Shown here one piece after another: positions 8,687 through 18,211 of a DNA stretch of 64,000 bases. The notes below the pieces were generated by a model. That model did no database searches and was not told where the DNA came from. It saw nothing but the letters and a program-made list of their open reading frames with translations. Positions within the stretch are counted from its first letter, which is position 1. Each line of letters opens with the position of its first letter. The stretch comes from Domibacillus sp. DTU_2020_1001157_1_SI_ALB_TIR_016. GTDB taxonomy: Bacteria > Bacillota > Bacilli > Bacillales > Domibacillaceae. Made by a program: the position numbers and the translations under genes. The stretch is taken from NCBI RefSeq assembly GCF_032341995.1, contig NZ_CP135439.1, forward strand, positions 1,488,001 to 1,552,000, in the 5' to 3' direction.

Positions 8687-9604
8687 ATGATGACAGCCAT
8701 GTTTGGCGCCGCGGAATCGGGCGTTATTTATGCGATTATGGCACTCGGTGTTTACTTGTCATTCCGGGTGCTTGATTTTCCAGACTTAACGGTAGACGGA
8801 AGCTTTGTAACAGGCGGAGCCGTTGCCTCGATTATGATTGTAAATGGAAGCGATCCATTTACAGCAACGATTGTCGCGCTGTTTGCCGGTTTTCTGGCTG
8901 GATGTGCAACTGGAATTTTGCACACAAAAGGCGGCATCAACCCGCTTTTATCCGGCATTTTGATGATGATTGCCTTGTACTCTATTAATCTGCGGATTAT
9001 GGGCAAGCCGAATGTGCCGCTGTTAGCGGAAGAAACGGTAATGACCAAAATAACTAACTGGTTTGCCTCTGAGTGGAGCATTCTTTTGTTTATGCTCCTG
9101 TTAACGCTGATCATTAAAGTTGTCACAGATCTATTCTTGAAAACAGAAGTAGGACTGAGTCTGCGCGCTGTCGGAGACAACGAAGGAATGGTGCGAAGCT
9201 TTTCGGCCAACACAGGCTGGATGAAAGTGCTCGGTCTGGGTCTATCCAACGCCCTCGTGGCATTCTCAGGTGCCCTCGTTGCCCAGTACAATGGATTTAA
9301 CGACGTTGGCATGGGGATTGGGATGATTGTCATTGGTCTTGCTTCCGTCATTATCGGTGAAGCGGTGATCGGGCATTCTTCTATTGCCCGGGCGACGTTG
9401 GCTGTTGTGGTCGGAGCGATTTTATACCGGATGATTGTGACACTTGCGCTCCGGATTGAATTTTTAGATACAGGTGATATGAAGCTGATTACAGCCGTTA
9501 TTGTGATTATAGCGCTTGTTCTGCCAAAAGTGCTCGACCGGCAAAAAGCGGCTGCACGAAAGAAAAAACGGCTTCAGCAGTTAGGAGGCAGCAGCCATGC
9601 TTGA
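8687..9604 (+). CDS. ABC transporter permease (TrpY/LivH-like)
   Basis: About 305 residues with eight to nine hydrophobic helices, resembling branched-chain amino acid/TrpXYZ-type permeases ('LPFPDLTVDG'-like region reads LDFPDLTVDGSF; 'GGINPLLSGILMMIALYSIN'). It ends in a basic tail. Start ATG 8687 is chosen because AGGGGGA lies 6 bp upstream; an in-frame ATG follows at 8690. Its 3' end overlaps the ATPase gene by 8 bp. Confidence 0.92.
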   Translation: MMTAMFGAAESGVIYAIMALGVYLSFRVLDFPDLTVDGSFVTGGAVASIMIVNGSDPFTATIVALFAGFLAGCATGILHTKGGINPLLSGILMMIALYSINLRIMGKPNVPLLAEETVMTKITNWFASEWSILLFMLLLTLIIKVVTDLFLKTEVGLSLRAVGDNEGMVRSFSANTGWMKVLGLGLSNALVAFSGALVAQYNGFNDVGMGIGMIVIGLASVIIGEAVIGHSSIARATLAVVVGAILYRMIVTLALRIEFLDTGDMKLITAVIVIIALVLPKVLDRQKAAARKKKRLQQLGGSSHA

Positions 9605-10391
9605 AATGAACCAAATTTTTAAAGTGTTTTATGAAGGAACGCCCGATGAAAAAATTGCCTTGAACCGGGTAAACCTGTCGATGAAGCCGGGTGATTTTGT
9701 AACCGTGATCGGCTCAAATGGAGCAGGGAAGTCGACGCTGATGAACGTAATTTCCGGCAAGCTTACCCCGGATATGGGAACGGTCACGATTGACGGGACG
9801 AACATGACGTCGCTTGCCGAGCACAAGCGGGCATCCAAAATTGGCCGCGTGTTCCAGGATCCAATGGCGGGTACAGCCCCGACCATGACAATCGAAGAAA
9901 ACCTGGCTCTTGCCTACAACCGGACGAAAACACGTACGCTCGCATTCGGTGTAACGAAAAAACGGCGTGATTTTTACCGGGAAAAACTTGAAATGCTCCA
10001 CCTGGGCTTAGAAAACCGGCTGCAGGCAAAAGTCGGTCTTCTTTCAGGCGGAGAGCGGCAGGCGCTTTCTCTTTTGATGGCGACATTCACTGACCCGAAA
10101 ATTTTGCTTTTGGACGAGCATACGGCAGCTCTTGATCCGTCACGGGCGGAGCTGATTACGAATTTAACGAAAGAAATCGTAGACAAGCTCGGTTTGACTA
10201 CACTGATGGTTACCCATAACATGCAGCAGGCGCTTGATCTTGGCAACCGGCTGATCATGATGGACAAAGGGCAAATCATTTTTACGGCCAACGAAGCAGA
10301 AAAAAGAAGGCTGACCGTGGAAAAGCTGCTGGCAGAATTCCAAAAAATAAAAGGCGGCGGAGGCTTAAGCGACCGCTCACTTTTATCGTAA
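9597..10391 (+). CDS. ABC transporter ATP-binding protein (TrpZ-like)
   Basis: 264 residues with Walker A (GSNGAGKST), Q-loop (RVFQDPMAG), signature (LSGGERQALSL), Walker B followed by aspartate then Glu-His (LLLDEHTAALDP) and H-loop (VTHNMQQAL). It energises uptake through the permease just upstream. It starts inside the permease gene with GGAGG 9 bp before ATG, implying translational coupling. Confidence 0.96.
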   Translation: MLEMNQIFKVFYEGTPDEKIALNRVNLSMKPGDFVTVIGSNGAGKSTLMNVISGKLTPDMGTVTIDGTNMTSLAEHKRASKIGRVFQDPMAGTAPTMTIEENLALAYNRTKTRTLAFGVTKKRRDFYREKLEMLHLGLENRLQAKVGLLSGGERQALSLLMATFTDPKILLLDEHTAALDPSRAELITNLTKEIVDKLGLTTLMVTHNMQQALDLGNRLIMMDKGQIIFTANEAEKRRLTVEKLLAEFQKIKGGGGLSDRSLLS

Positions 10392-10397
10392 AATGGG

Positions 10398-10427
10398 AAG
10401 AAGACGATACGTCTTCTTCTTTTTTTG
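10398..10427 (+). terminator. Terminator of the ABC importer operon
   Basis: AAGAAGACG pairs with CGTCTTCTT, then eight T residues. Confidence 0.85.
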
Positions 10428-10517
10428 TGAAAAGCGTTAAGAAGATGGGAAGAATGGATAAAGAAAAGTAAAATGAAGGTATCACCACGTTGAATGGCAG
10501 GAAAGAAGGGATATAAA

Positions 10518-11366
10518 TTGGGCAGCATTAAAATTGTAACGGACTCGGCACTGGATATGACGAGCGATGAACTCCAAAAACTCGGCATTACGATGGTGCC
10601 GCTGACCGTCCTAATTGACGGGAAAACGTATTTGGATACGGTTGATATTTCAGCGGAAGCGTTTTTGGATAAAATGGCCGCGGCCGGAGAACTTCCGAAA
10701 ACTTCACAGCCGCCAGTCGGCCGGTTTTTGGATGTGTATAATGATCTCGGTGCAGACGGCAGCCAGATCATTTCCATTCATATGACCGGGGAGATGAGCG
10801 GAACATATCAAGCGGCACGACAGGCTGCTGAAATGTCCTCATCCGATGTAACCGTCGTCGATTCACGCTATATTTCAAAAGCGCTTTCTTATCAGGTGTT
10901 AGAAGCGGCCCAGATGGCGTCGTCCGGCCGCAGCGTTGAAAACATTATCGCACGCCTTGATGAAATAAGGGCCGAAACGAAGCTGTATATTATGGTCGAT
11001 ACGCTTGAAAACTTGGTTAAAGGCGGGCGGATTGGCCGGGCAAAAGGCTTTATCGGCTCTCTGTTAAATATTAAGCCGATTGCGGACCTGGATATCGGGG
11101 CGCTGTCTCCGGTTACGAAGGTAAGATCGCATACGAAAGCGCTGCGTTTTTTTGCAGATCAGCTGAGTGAAGAGTTAAAAGGAAAAGAACTTGTTCATTT
11201 CTCGATTATGCATGCCGGCCGGAACAGTGCGGCTTTTTCAGAAAAGCTGAAAGAAGAAGTGGAACGGATGACCGGTTTTGGGCAGGTGGAGATCGGCATC
11301 ACAGCGCCGATTATTTCCGCTCATGCCGGGCCGGGTGCTGTTGGCGTGATGTATCAGGCTAAATAA
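10518..11366 (+). CDS. degV: DegV family fatty-acid-binding protein
   Basis: 282 residues with the DegV start 'IKIVTDSALDM', the 'TSQPPVGRFLDVYNDL' motif and 'SIHMTGEMSGTYQAA'. Family members bind fatty acids and several act as FakB in fatty acid kinase systems; no fakA is seen here. TTG 10518 is chosen because GAAAGAAGGG lies 7 bp upstream and the family motif follows directly; ATG 10494 lacks a ribosome site. It has its own terminator shared with the convergent gene. Confidence 0.92.
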   Translation: MGSIKIVTDSALDMTSDELQKLGITMVPLTVLIDGKTYLDTVDISAEAFLDKMAAAGELPKTSQPPVGRFLDVYNDLGADGSQIISIHMTGEMSGTYQAARQAAEMSSSDVTVVDSRYISKALSYQVLEAAQMASSGRSVENIIARLDEIRAETKLYIMVDTLENLVKGGRIGRAKGFIGSLLNIKPIADLDIGALSPVTKVRSHTKALRFFADQLSEELKGKELVHFSIMHAGRNSAAFSEKLKEEVERMTGFGQVEIGITAPIISAHAGPGAVGVMYQAK

Positions 11367-11373
11367 GAAGAAC

Positions 11374-11418
11374 AAAAAAACAGGAACCGGCTTAAACAAA
11401 GCCGTTCCTGTTTTTTTT
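11374..11418. terminator. Bidirectional terminator between convergent genes
   Basis: ACAGGAACCGGC pairs with GCCGTTCCTGT (one mismatch) with A-run and T-run on either side. It overlaps the last codons of the minus-strand gene. Confidence 0.85.
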
Positions 11419-11760
11419 ATATGCATCTATAGGCGGATGAAGCGGCAAAGGACGGAGTATCACTTGAATGGCCCGCGGCATTTGGTGATTGGACTGGGCG
11501 TCCTTTAGGTAGCGGTACATGGCTTTTCCGCCTACTGAATTGGCTGAATGAATGGTAATCCGCTCTGCGAACAGCTGGTGCTCGACCATAAGCTGAACGA
11601 GAAGAAAGCCATTCCTGCTTTTACTGACTAAATCATGATCCAGCGACAAATGGCCGATGGCATGACTTTTTAATAAATCAAAACATTCGTCGATTGTTTC
11701 GACAAGTGTATGGTCAGGAGGACAAGTACGGTAGTCGTCAAGAAAAACATTGATACTCAT
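11392..11760 (-). CDS. Cyclic-phosphate processing receiver-domain (cREC) protein
   Basis: 122 residues beginning 'MSINVFLDDYRTCPPD', with 'HLSLDHDLVSKSRNGFLLVQ' and 'ITIHSANSVGGKAMYRYL'. This acidic DD plus HxLxLDHDL arrangement marks the cREC family (PF20274), a receiver-like domain predicted to process cyclic nucleotide or RNA 2',3'-cyclic phosphate ends; biochemical proof is lacking. ATG at 11760 is preferred over an upstream in-frame GTG because the family begins there. It stands alone, convergent with degV. Confidence 0.8.
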   Translation of the reverse strand: MSINVFLDDYRTCPPDHTLVETIDECFDLLKSHAIGHLSLDHDLVSKSRNGFLLVQLMVEHQLFAERITIHSANSVGGKAMYRYLKDAQSNHQMPRAIQVILRPLPLHPPIDAYKKNRNGFV

Positions 11761-11884
11761 ATTATCAGTCCTCACATTAGACGTAACCAAATTATACCAC
11801 GTTTTGGACCTTTAAACGAGAAAAAGAAAAATAAAAGCTTTATTTAAGCGCCTCAGACTCTAGACAAATCATATTGATGAATGT

Positions 11885-12183
11885 GCACATGAATGGGATG
11901 GATCGGCGGCGTCCAGGCAGCTCCGCTTTCCATGGGGCAGGTGCTGAACCCGACTTCGCCTGGCGGCTCCACCGGTTTCAGCTGCCCGCTAGTCCCATAG
12001 GAGTCTGCGCTGCCCTCCCGTCGCCAAGCGACTTGCCCCAAGATTGTACAGGGCTAATAAGGTCGTATCTTTCTCTTTAAAAAAGAGAAATTGTCTATTC
12101 AGTCCTTGCTTATGGATCTTCCATACCACTTATCGGCTCTTCTTTAAAAGCGAAAGATTTTGTCTACACACTAAGGCGCTTTA
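11885..12183. repeat. Intergenic repeat A region, inverted relative to 2296-2485
   Basis: The part from about 12110 to 12165 is the reverse complement of the flanks of the hairpin element at 2341-2459, joined without that element (an empty-site form). Bases 11885-12045 hold another GC-rich partly palindromic unit of the same general style but different sequence. No gene is supported here. Confidence 0.65.
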
Positions 12184-12184
12184 T

Positions 12185-12673
12185 TTAAGCGCCTGGAAGC
12201 GGAGTAGGTGTTGGTTCTGCATAGCCTTCGCTATACGTATGATCAATATAAGTACGGATTTCTTGCGGTGATTTGCTCTCTTCTGTCATGGCTGCAGCTG
12301 TGGCGGCAATGTCCAGGCAGACCCCGCAGCGAGTGCCGTGGTCATCCCAGGTGATTTCATTATTGTTTTGCTTTGCAATAAAACAATTCAAGCTGCTTTT
12401 ATGGCCGGCAGACTCTCCGCATCCACAGTAGCACGGTATTTGATCGAGCACAGCCGCATGTTTGGCAGCGGCTGCATAAACAGCCCTTACATCGTCCTCT
12501 TTGTTATCTAAAAAAGCCGGCAGTGTATCTGCTGAAGCTGTCACTTCCTGCAGGTCGCCACTTTGGGCTGTATGTGTATGAGAGGTATGTGACTGGGCGT
12601 CGTCATCCTGTCCGCATGCGGCTGCAAAAGGAATAGACATCGTTAAAATGATGATTGATAGTTTCTTTTTCAA
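12185..12673 (-). CDS. PCYCGC-motif lipoprotein
   Basis: 162 residues with a signal peptide and lipobox (FAAACGQ), a histidine-rich stretch (SHTSHTHT) and the defining motif IPCYCGCGESAGHKS followed by 'NCFI' and 'TRCGVCLDIA'. The family (PCYCGC motif-containing (lipo)protein) occurs in spore formers; the cysteine and histidine content suggests metal or haem binding, but the function is unknown. Predicted to be anchored outside the membrane. It diverges from the ypmR-like gene, sharing a 127-bp intergenic region. Confidence 0.85.
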   Translation of the reverse strand: MKKKLSIIILTMSIPFAAACGQDDDAQSHTSHTHTAQSGDLQEVTASADTLPAFLDNKEDDVRAVYAAAAKHAAVLDQIPCYCGCGESAGHKSSLNCFIAKQNNNEITWDDHGTRCGVCLDIAATAAAMTEESKSPQEIRTYIDHTYSEGYAEPTPTPLPGA

Positions 12674-12800
12674 CGTGTTTTGGGGCTCCTTTCAAATTAG
12701 AAGAATACCGGAAAAACTGATATAATCATACATTGAAACCCAATCACTTTCAACCGTGCTTGGAACATGATACGATTTTGAAAAAGAAGAGGTGACGGCG

Positions 12801-13580
12801 TTGAAGTGGGGAGCAGCGGGTATAATATTAACATTGCTGCTGGCCGGGTGTGGGAACAACGCACAGGAAACAGTAGGAACACGCGTCCCGCAAAATATAA
12901 GGATTGTGTCAATCGGGGATTCCCTGACAGAAGGAGTCGGAGATAGTACAAACTCCGGCGGCTATGTTCCATACCTGGAGGATCAGCTGGAATCGCTTGA
13001 TCAAATAAAAGACGCATCGTTTGTGAATTATGGAAAGCGCGGCAACCGTACAGATCAGCTGATTAAACGGCTGAAAGAGGAAAAAATTGGAGCAGACATT
13101 CAACAGGCCGATATCGTTATGGTTACGATTGGCGGCAATGATGTCGTAAAAGTAGTAAAAGAAAACTGGTCGGATTTAACAGTGGATACATTCGAAAAAG
13201 AAGAAGAAGGCTATGGAGAGCGCATCCGCACTGTACTGCAGGACATAAGAGCCATTAACGAGGAAGCAGGCATTGTGCTGATCGGCATTTATAATCCGTT
13301 TGGCCGTGTTTTTGTTGATACGGATGACGACGAAGCGATTGTTCAAGCATGGAACAAGCGGGCAGAGGAGGTGGCCGCATCATTTGATCGAACTGTATTT
13401 GTAAATGTCGAAACGGTTTTTGGAGAAGGCAGTGACGGGCTGTTTTTTGAAGATCAGTTTCATCCAAATGATATGGGGTATGAACAAATGGCAGGCCGCA
13501 TTTTTGATACGATCAATGGAGATCCGCTTGAAGAACTGACCAGCCAAAAAATTGTTATGCCAAATGAGGGATCAAATTGA
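12801..13580 (+). CDS. SGNH/GDSL hydrolase lipoprotein, YpmR-like
   Basis: 259 residues with a lipobox (LLLAGCGNN), the catalytic serine in 'IVSIGDSLTEGVGD' (block I), a 'VTIGGNDVV' block III and a C-terminal 'DQFHPNDMGYEQM' block V with Asp and His. It is an extracytoplasmic esterase/lipase-type hydrolase of unknown substrate. TTG 12801 is chosen because GAGGTGA sits 5 bp upstream; GTG 12792 would overlap that site. The stop overlaps the ypmS-like start by 4 bp. Confidence 0.9.
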   Translation: MKWGAAGIILTLLLAGCGNNAQETVGTRVPQNIRIVSIGDSLTEGVGDSTNSGGYVPYLEDQLESLDQIKDASFVNYGKRGNRTDQLIKRLKEEKIGADIQQADIVMVTIGGNDVVKVVKENWSDLTVDTFEKEEEGYGERIRTVLQDIRAINEEAGIVLIGIYNPFGRVFVDTDDDEAIVQAWNKRAEEVAASFDRTVFVNVETVFGEGSDGLFFEDQFHPNDMGYEQMAGRIFDTINGDPLEELTSQKIVMPNEGSN

Positions 13581-14155
13581 CGAAATGGAAAGTGGCCTTT
13601 TTTCTACTGTTAGGCAGTATTATTGCCTTCATGGGAATGCTTTTAATTTTTATTTTTCTTCCGTCTGGCGCGGAAAAACCGGCTATTCTGGAAGCAGAAG
13701 GAGAAACGGCTTTTCACGTAACCTCCACAAAAGCGGAGCTGAATCAGCTCGTAAACTATTATTTAGCACAGGAAGCCGGCGATGCGCCGATCGATTACGA
13801 TGTATATATTGGCAACGATGTAGAGCTGTATGGCTCTTTTCCGGTGCTTGGGACAGACGTTGACTACTATATGACATTTGAGCCGGAAGCGATGGAAAAC
13901 GGCAATATTGTCCTTCATCAAAAAGGCCTGCGCGTCGGCCTGCTTGATATTCCGGCCTCATACGTACTGAAAACAGCCGACAGCGCATATGCGTTTCCCG
14001 ACTGGGTGCACGTTGTGCCCGATGAGGAGCGGATTTATGTATCACTTGCCGAAATGCGGCTTGATAACGGAATGCGGGTAAAAGCTGAATCATTTAATTT
14101 AGCGAAAGACGATATTCAATTTGCGGTGCTTCTGCCGGAAGGAGCCGCAGAATAG
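13577..14155 (+). CDS. YpmS family (DUF2140) membrane-anchored protein
   Basis: 192 residues: one N-terminal transmembrane helix (about residues 7-30) and an extracytoplasmic domain with the family features '[25 protein letters not shown]' (read in two halves) and '[15 protein letters not shown]'. Function unknown. TTG start overlapping the ypmR stop, so translationally coupled; the pair is conserved in Bacillaceae. Confidence 0.88.
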   Translation: MTKWKVAFFLLLGSIIAFMGMLLIFIFLPSGAEKPAILEAEGETAFHVTSTKAELNQLVNYYLAQEAGDAPIDYDVYIGNDVELYGSFPVLGTDVDYYMTFEPEAMENGNIVLHQKGLRVGLLDIPASYVLKTADSAYAFPDWVHVVPDEERIYVSLAEMRLDNGMRVKAESFNLAKDDIQFAVLLPEGAAE

Positions 14156-14166
14156 GAGGCAGCAGG

Positions 14167-14691
14167 ATGGAAAAAGCAATTTTTGCAGGAGGATGTTTTT
14201 GGTGCATGGTAAAGCCGTTTCATGAACAGCCGGGCATTGAGTCGGTTGTAAGCGGCTATACAGGAGGACACACAGAAAATCCAACGTATGAAGAAGTATG
14301 CAGCGGAGCAACCGGTCATATTGAAGCGGTTGAAATCACTTTTAATCCGAATGTTTTTTCATATGAAAAACTGCTCGATGTATTTTGGATGCAGATCGAT
14401 CCGACCGATGCCGGCGGTCAATTTTATGACCGCGGACGATCTTATATGCCGGCCATTTTTTACACGACTGAAGAGCAAAAACAGCTCGCGGAAGAATCGA
14501 AGCAGCGGCTTGATGCAAGCGGACGGTTCAAAAAGCCGATTGTGGTAGAAATCCTGCCGGCAGAGCCGTTTTACTCGGCTGAAGCGTACCACCAGGACTA
14601 CTACAAGAAAAATCCCGCTCACTATAATGCGTACCAGACTGGTTCAGGCCGGGCTGCTTTTATTCAATCACATTGGAGGGACATGCAGTGA
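14167..14691 (+). CDS. msrA: Peptide-methionine (S)-S-oxide reductase MsrA
   Basis: 174 residues with the catalytic GCFWC motif (residues 9-13), '[19 protein letters not shown]' and '[10 protein letters not shown]'. It repairs the S-epimer of methionine sulfoxide in oxidised proteins using thioredoxin. AGGAGG lies upstream of ATG 14167. Its stop overlaps the msrB start codon (GTGA), so the two are coupled. Confidence 0.97.
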   Translation: MEKAIFAGGCFWCMVKPFHEQPGIESVVSGYTGGHTENPTYEEVCSGATGHIEAVEITFNPNVFSYEKLLDVFWMQIDPTDAGGQFYDRGRSYMPAIFYTTEEQKQLAEESKQRLDASGRFKKPIVVEILPAEPFYSAEAYHQDYYKKNPAHYNAYQTGSGRAAFIQSHWRDMQ

Positions 14692-15113
14692 ATAAAGAAA
14701 ACTTAAAAGAAAAATTAACACCGATGCAATATAACGTCACGCAGCAAAACGGAACGGAGCCGCCTTTTCATAATGAATACTGGAATGAAACGGCAGAAGG
14801 CATTTATGTAGACATCGTTTCAGGCAAGCCGCTGTTTTCTTCTAAAGATAAATATGATGCGGGCTGCGGCTGGCCAAGCTTTACGAAGCCAATCGAAGCG
14901 GTAGAGGTACTGGAAAAACGCGATTTGTCACACGGCATGATTCGAACAGAAGTGCGCAGTAAAACAGCTGATTCGCACCTTGGCCACGTATTTCCGGATG
15001 GCCCGATGGAAGCCGGCGGTCTGCGCTACTGCATTAACTCGGCTGCGCTCCGCTTTATCCGCAAAGAGGATTTAGAAGCAGAAGGATATGGAGAATACAA
15101 AGACCTTTTTTAA
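14688..15113 (+). CDS. msrB: Peptide-methionine (R)-S-oxide reductase MsrB
   Basis: 141 residues with '[14 protein letters not shown]', '[21 protein letters not shown]' and the catalytic cysteine in '[12 protein letters not shown]'. It repairs the R-epimer of methionine sulfoxide. The usual zinc-binding CxxC pairs are absent, as in many Bacillus MsrB proteins. GTG 14688 is preferred: GGAGG sits 8 bp upstream inside the msrA end. Confidence 0.97.
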   Translation: MNKENLKEKLTPMQYNVTQQNGTEPPFHNEYWNETAEGIYVDIVSGKPLFSSKDKYDAGCGWPSFTKPIEAVEVLEKRDLSHGMIRTEVRSKTADSHLGHVFPDGPMEAGGLRYCINSAALRFIRKEDLEAEGYGEYKDLF

Positions 15114-15145
15114 AGTTTTTGAGAGGGTACACAAAATAAGAAGAC

Positions 15146-15269
15146 AGGCTGAGTGAAAACGCCTGTCTTTCCAGGAACGCCGCCGGCTGGGAAGCGGAGT
15201 GACCTTTTTGGGGTCATGAGCATTCACAGCCGGCAAGTGACGCCGAAAGCGGGCGTTTCTCAACAGCCT
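15146..15269. repeat. Intergenic repeat B, copy 2 (inverted)
   Basis: Reverse-complement copy of 6455-6578 with only a few differences, again bounded by AGGCTG and CAGCCT and again lying between a gene end and a terminator. Confidence 0.8.
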
Positions 15270-15270
15270 G

Positions 15271-15298
15271 AAAGACCTTTTCTAAGGTCTTTTTTTTG
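15271..15298 (+). terminator. Terminator after msrAB and repeat B
   Basis: AAAGACCTT/AAGGTCTTT with a four-base loop and a run of eight T. Confidence 0.85.
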
Positions 15299-15310
15299 GA
15301 GGGAAAAAGA

Positions 15311-15538
15311 ATGCATAAATCATTTTATCATTATCTAATGAGGTACCGGGAGGAGCCGCCGCGCGATAATCTGGCTCTGTTTGCGAATGAAGCATTTGCG
15401 GACCCTTCCTTTCCGAAGATGGCGGATTCTTATGATGTATTAAGCCGTTATTTGGAAATGGATGTGGATTATTTACCGACGATGAGCGTATTTGATGAAG
15501 CGTGGGAAAAATATGAGCAGGATGAATTAAACCGGTGA
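15311..15538 (+). CDS. yozE: YozE family (UPF0346) SAM-like domain protein
   Basis: 75 residues starting 'MHKSFYHYLMRYREE', with 'ANEAFADPSFPK' and 'FDEAWEKYEQDE', matching B. subtilis YozE along its length. It is a small helical SAM-like fold; its role is not known. ATG 15311 has GGAGGG 7 bp upstream. Confidence 0.92.
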   Translation: MHKSFYHYLMRYREEPPRDNLALFANEAFADPSFPKMADSYDVLSRYLEMDVDYLPTMSVFDEAWEKYEQDELNR

Positions 15539-15596
15539 AACTTTTTAAATGATGGGTCGTAAATAAGACAACGACAAAGAAATGGAGTGAAGCTGG

Positions 15597-16358
15597 ATGG
15601 CATTGTTTAACAAAGCATTGGCAAGCATTGGAATTGGAAACGCAAAGGTGGATACGAAGCTGGAACGAGCCAAATACACAGCCGGTGATGTGATGCGCGG
15701 CATTGTAGAGGTAAAAGGCGGAAATGTAGCCCAGCAGGTGGATTCCATCTACGTCTCGGTGATGACGACGTATGTGCGGGAAACAGATGACCGCAAAGTA
15801 GTGGAGGAAGCAGCGGTTGTAAAGGAAAAATTAAATGAACCCTTTACCATTAATCCTGGTGAAGTACGGGAGTTTCCGCTTCAATTGACGCTTCCCTATG
15901 AAACGCCGATTACACAGGGGAAAACGCGGGTTTGGGTCGCAACAGGCCTTGACATTAAGCAGGCAGTGGATCCGGCCGATAAAGATTATATTGATGTTCA
16001 TCCTACTGTCATGGCAGAAGAAGTGCTCGATGGCGTCCGTGCACTTGGATTCCGTCTGCGCGAAGTGGAATGTGAGCACGCCCGCCTGACAAAATATCCA
16101 TTTGTGCAGGAGTTTGAATTTGTGCCAGTAACAGGCGAGTATGCCGGCAAGCTGGACGAACTGGAGGTCTCATTCCTGCAGCAGTCGAAAGAGGAAGTGG
16201 AGGTGCTGCTGCAGGTGGATAGACGGGCACGCGGCCTGGGCGGATTTTTGTCTGAAGCAATGGGCACCGATGAAACAAATATCCGCCTGCGCATTTCCCG
16301 CCAGCAGCTTTCAGGATTGCGGAAGATGCTAGATGAAACGATCCGCCGCTTTGCTTAA
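15597..16358 (+). CDS. spo0M: Sporulation-control protein Spo0M
   Basis: 253 residues with the arrestin-like Spo0M beta-sandwich ('ALFNKALASIGIGNAKVDT', 'YTAGDVMRGIVEVKGG', 'TINPGEVREFPLQLTLPYETPIT'). In B. subtilis Spo0M affects sporulation and cell shape. The start ATG has GGAGTGA upstream. It is followed by a terminator. Confidence 0.95.
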   Translation: MALFNKALASIGIGNAKVDTKLERAKYTAGDVMRGIVEVKGGNVAQQVDSIYVSVMTTYVRETDDRKVVEEAAVVKEKLNEPFTINPGEVREFPLQLTLPYETPITQGKTRVWVATGLDIKQAVDPADKDYIDVHPTVMAEEVLDGVRALGFRLREVECEHARLTKYPFVQEFEFVPVTGEYAGKLDELEVSFLQQSKEEVEVLLQVDRRARGLGGFLSEAMGTDETNIRLRISRQQLSGLRKMLDETIRRFA

Positions 16359-16378
16359 GAATCAGTGAACTCACTTAG

Positions 16379-16412
16379 ACCGCTGGCATGATACATGCCG
16401 GCGGTTCTTTTT
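16379..16412 (+). terminator. Terminator after spo0M
   Basis: ACCGCTGGCAT pairs with ATGCCGGCGGT (one mismatch) and is followed by TTCTTTTT. Confidence 0.8.
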
Positions 16413-16571
16413 GGTGTCATTCTTGTACTGCCCGCAAAGGTGGGATAGAATGAGATAGAACCCGGGCATTCGTCCGGGCAGATTCGTGCGTTTTAACATA
16501 TGTACGATGGGAGAGCCAACGGGGAAAGTCTCGAGTTGATTGGCTTATTTTATTTGATGGAGGAATTATAA

Positions 16572-17279
16572 ATGAGTGTACACATTGGCGCAAAACAGGG
16601 CGATATCGCCGAAACAGTCCTGCTTCCGGGCGACCCGCTGCGGGCAAAATATATTGCGGAGACGTTTTTGGAAAATCCGGTCTGCTATAACGAAGTTCGT
16701 GGCATGCTGGGCTTTACCGGTACATATAAAGGAAAGAAGGTATCTGTTCAAGGTACCGGCATGGGTGTGCCGTCGATTTCGATTTATGTGAATGAGCTGA
16801 TTCAAAGCTATGACGTCAAGAACTTGATTCGGGTCGGTACTTGCGGAGCGATTCAGCAGGACGTAAAGGTACGTGATGTGATTTTAGCGATGACGTCATC
16901 AACAGATTCCAGCATGAACCGCGTGACGTTCCCGGGAATCGACTATGCGCCGGCAGCCGATTGGTCCCTGCTGAAAGCAGCTTTTGATGCCGGTACGGAA
17001 AAAGGGCTTCAGCTGAAAGTGGGCGGCGTGTTCACAGCGGATCAGTTTTACAACGACAACGCCGATCATAAAAAATGGGCTCAGTACGGCATTTTAGCCA
17101 TTGAAATGGAAACAACCGCTCTTTACACGCTGGCAGCAAAATTCGGCCGCCGTGCCCTGTCGGTGCTGACGGTAAGTGACCATATTATCACAGGTGAGGA
17201 AACAACAGCCGAGGAACGTCAGACAACGTTCAATGAAATGATCCAAGTGGCGCTTGAAGCGGCGGTTCTATCTAAATGA
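16572..17279 (+). CDS. deoD: Purine-nucleoside phosphorylase DeoD
   Basis: 235 residues of the hexameric PNP type: '[19 protein letters not shown]' phosphate-binding N-terminus, 'IRVGTCGAI', '[10 protein letters not shown]' with the sugar-binding Met-Glu, and the 'VSDHIITGE' segment containing the catalytic Asp. It phosphorolyses purine nucleosides for salvage. Start ATG 16572 follows GGAGG. The stop overlaps the next start by 4 bp. A short GC hairpin near 16460-16480 lies upstream; I could not assign it as a riboswitch. Confidence 0.97.
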   Translation: MSVHIGAKQGDIAETVLLPGDPLRAKYIAETFLENPVCYNEVRGMLGFTGTYKGKKVSVQGTGMGVPSISIYVNELIQSYDVKNLIRVGTCGAIQQDVKVRDVILAMTSSTDSSMNRVTFPGIDYAPAADWSLLKAAFDAGTEKGLQLKVGGVFTADQFYNDNADHKKWAQYGILAIEMETTALYTLAAKFGRRALSVLTVSDHIITGEETTAEERQTTFNEMIQVALEAAVLSK

Positions 17280-18052
17280 AAAAAACAGCTTTAACCCTGG
17301 CAGCGGCTTTGATGCTTGCCGGATGTACACCAGCAAAAGAAGAACCTGTAAAAGAAAGTGAACAAACAGCACCTGCAAAAGAAGCCGTAAAAGAAGAAAC
17401 GGGACCTGTCATTGACGCATCGTATTTCAATCAATTGAAAGAGGTGGACGGTGTGCAGGAAATTCAAAATCCGGAAAATATGATGGTGCTTGTGAACAAA
17501 GAGTTTGCGCTGCCTTCTGATTACAGCCCGCCGGATTTGGTTCGCCCGAATGTGCAGTTTTCCTTCGGCAACCAGGACATTGAGAAAAGCTATATGAGAA
17601 AAGAAGCAGCCACCGCGCTTGAAACGATGTTTAAAGGGGCGGAAGAAGACAAGATTTACTTGTTTGCCGTGTCAGGCTATCGCTCCTATAGCCGCCAGGA
17701 AGAAATTTTAGCGGCCGGGGCGGCAGCAAGCAGCGAAGAACAAGCCCTAAAATCGATCGCTCCGCCAGGCATGAGTGAGCATCAGTCAGGGCTTGCCATG
17801 GATATTTCCTCTGAAGGCAATCAATTTGAACTCAATGAAGAGTTTGAAGCGACAGAGGAAGGCCGCTGGCTCAAAGATCACGCCCATGAATACGGTTTTA
17901 TTCTTCGTTACCCGAAAGGCAAGGAAGATATTACCCAGTATATATATGAACCGTGGCATTTTCGCTATGTCGGCAAGGAAGCAGCGGCTTTGATTTACAA
18001 AAACGGCTGGACACTCGAGGAGTATTTCGAACAGGTGAAACCAGCAGAGTAA
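17276..18052 (+). CDS. M15B D-alanyl-D-alanine carboxypeptidase lipoprotein (YodJ/VanY-like)
   Basis: 258 residues with a signal peptide and lipobox (MLAGCTP), a charged linker, then the VanY/M15B zinc peptidase domain: '[12 protein letters not shown]', '[12 protein letters not shown]' (His and Asp ligands) and 'EPWHFRYVG' (Glu, His). It trims D-Ala from peptidoglycan stem peptides outside the membrane. Coupled to deoD by a 4-bp overlap, as in B. subtilis. Confidence 0.93.
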   Translation: MKKTALTLAAALMLAGCTPAKEEPVKESEQTAPAKEAVKEETGPVIDASYFNQLKEVDGVQEIQNPENMMVLVNKEFALPSDYSPPDLVRPNVQFSFGNQDIEKSYMRKEAATALETMFKGAEEDKIYLFAVSGYRSYSRQEEILAAGAAASSEEQALKSIAPPGMSEHQSGLAMDISSEGNQFELNEEFEATEEGRWLKDHAHEYGFILRYPKGKEDITQYIYEPWHFRYVGKEAAALIYKNGWTLEEYFEQVKPAE

Positions 18053-18101
18053 TCTGGTGATTTCAGCGTGTAAACAGTGCTAGAAAGCAGGCTGACTGGA
18101 A

Positions 18102-18128
18102 CCGGCAGAGTAATCTGCCGGCTTTTTA
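18102..18128 (+). terminator. Terminator after deoD-yodJ
   Basis: CCGGCAGA/TCTGCCGG stem with four-base loop, then CTTTTT. Confidence 0.8.
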
Positions 18129-18211
18129 AGCAGGTTTTTGTTTTGAAAAATAAACGAAAACTGCTAAAATGAGAAGATCAGTGTACATAGATGATGAAAG
18201 CGGGGAACAAA

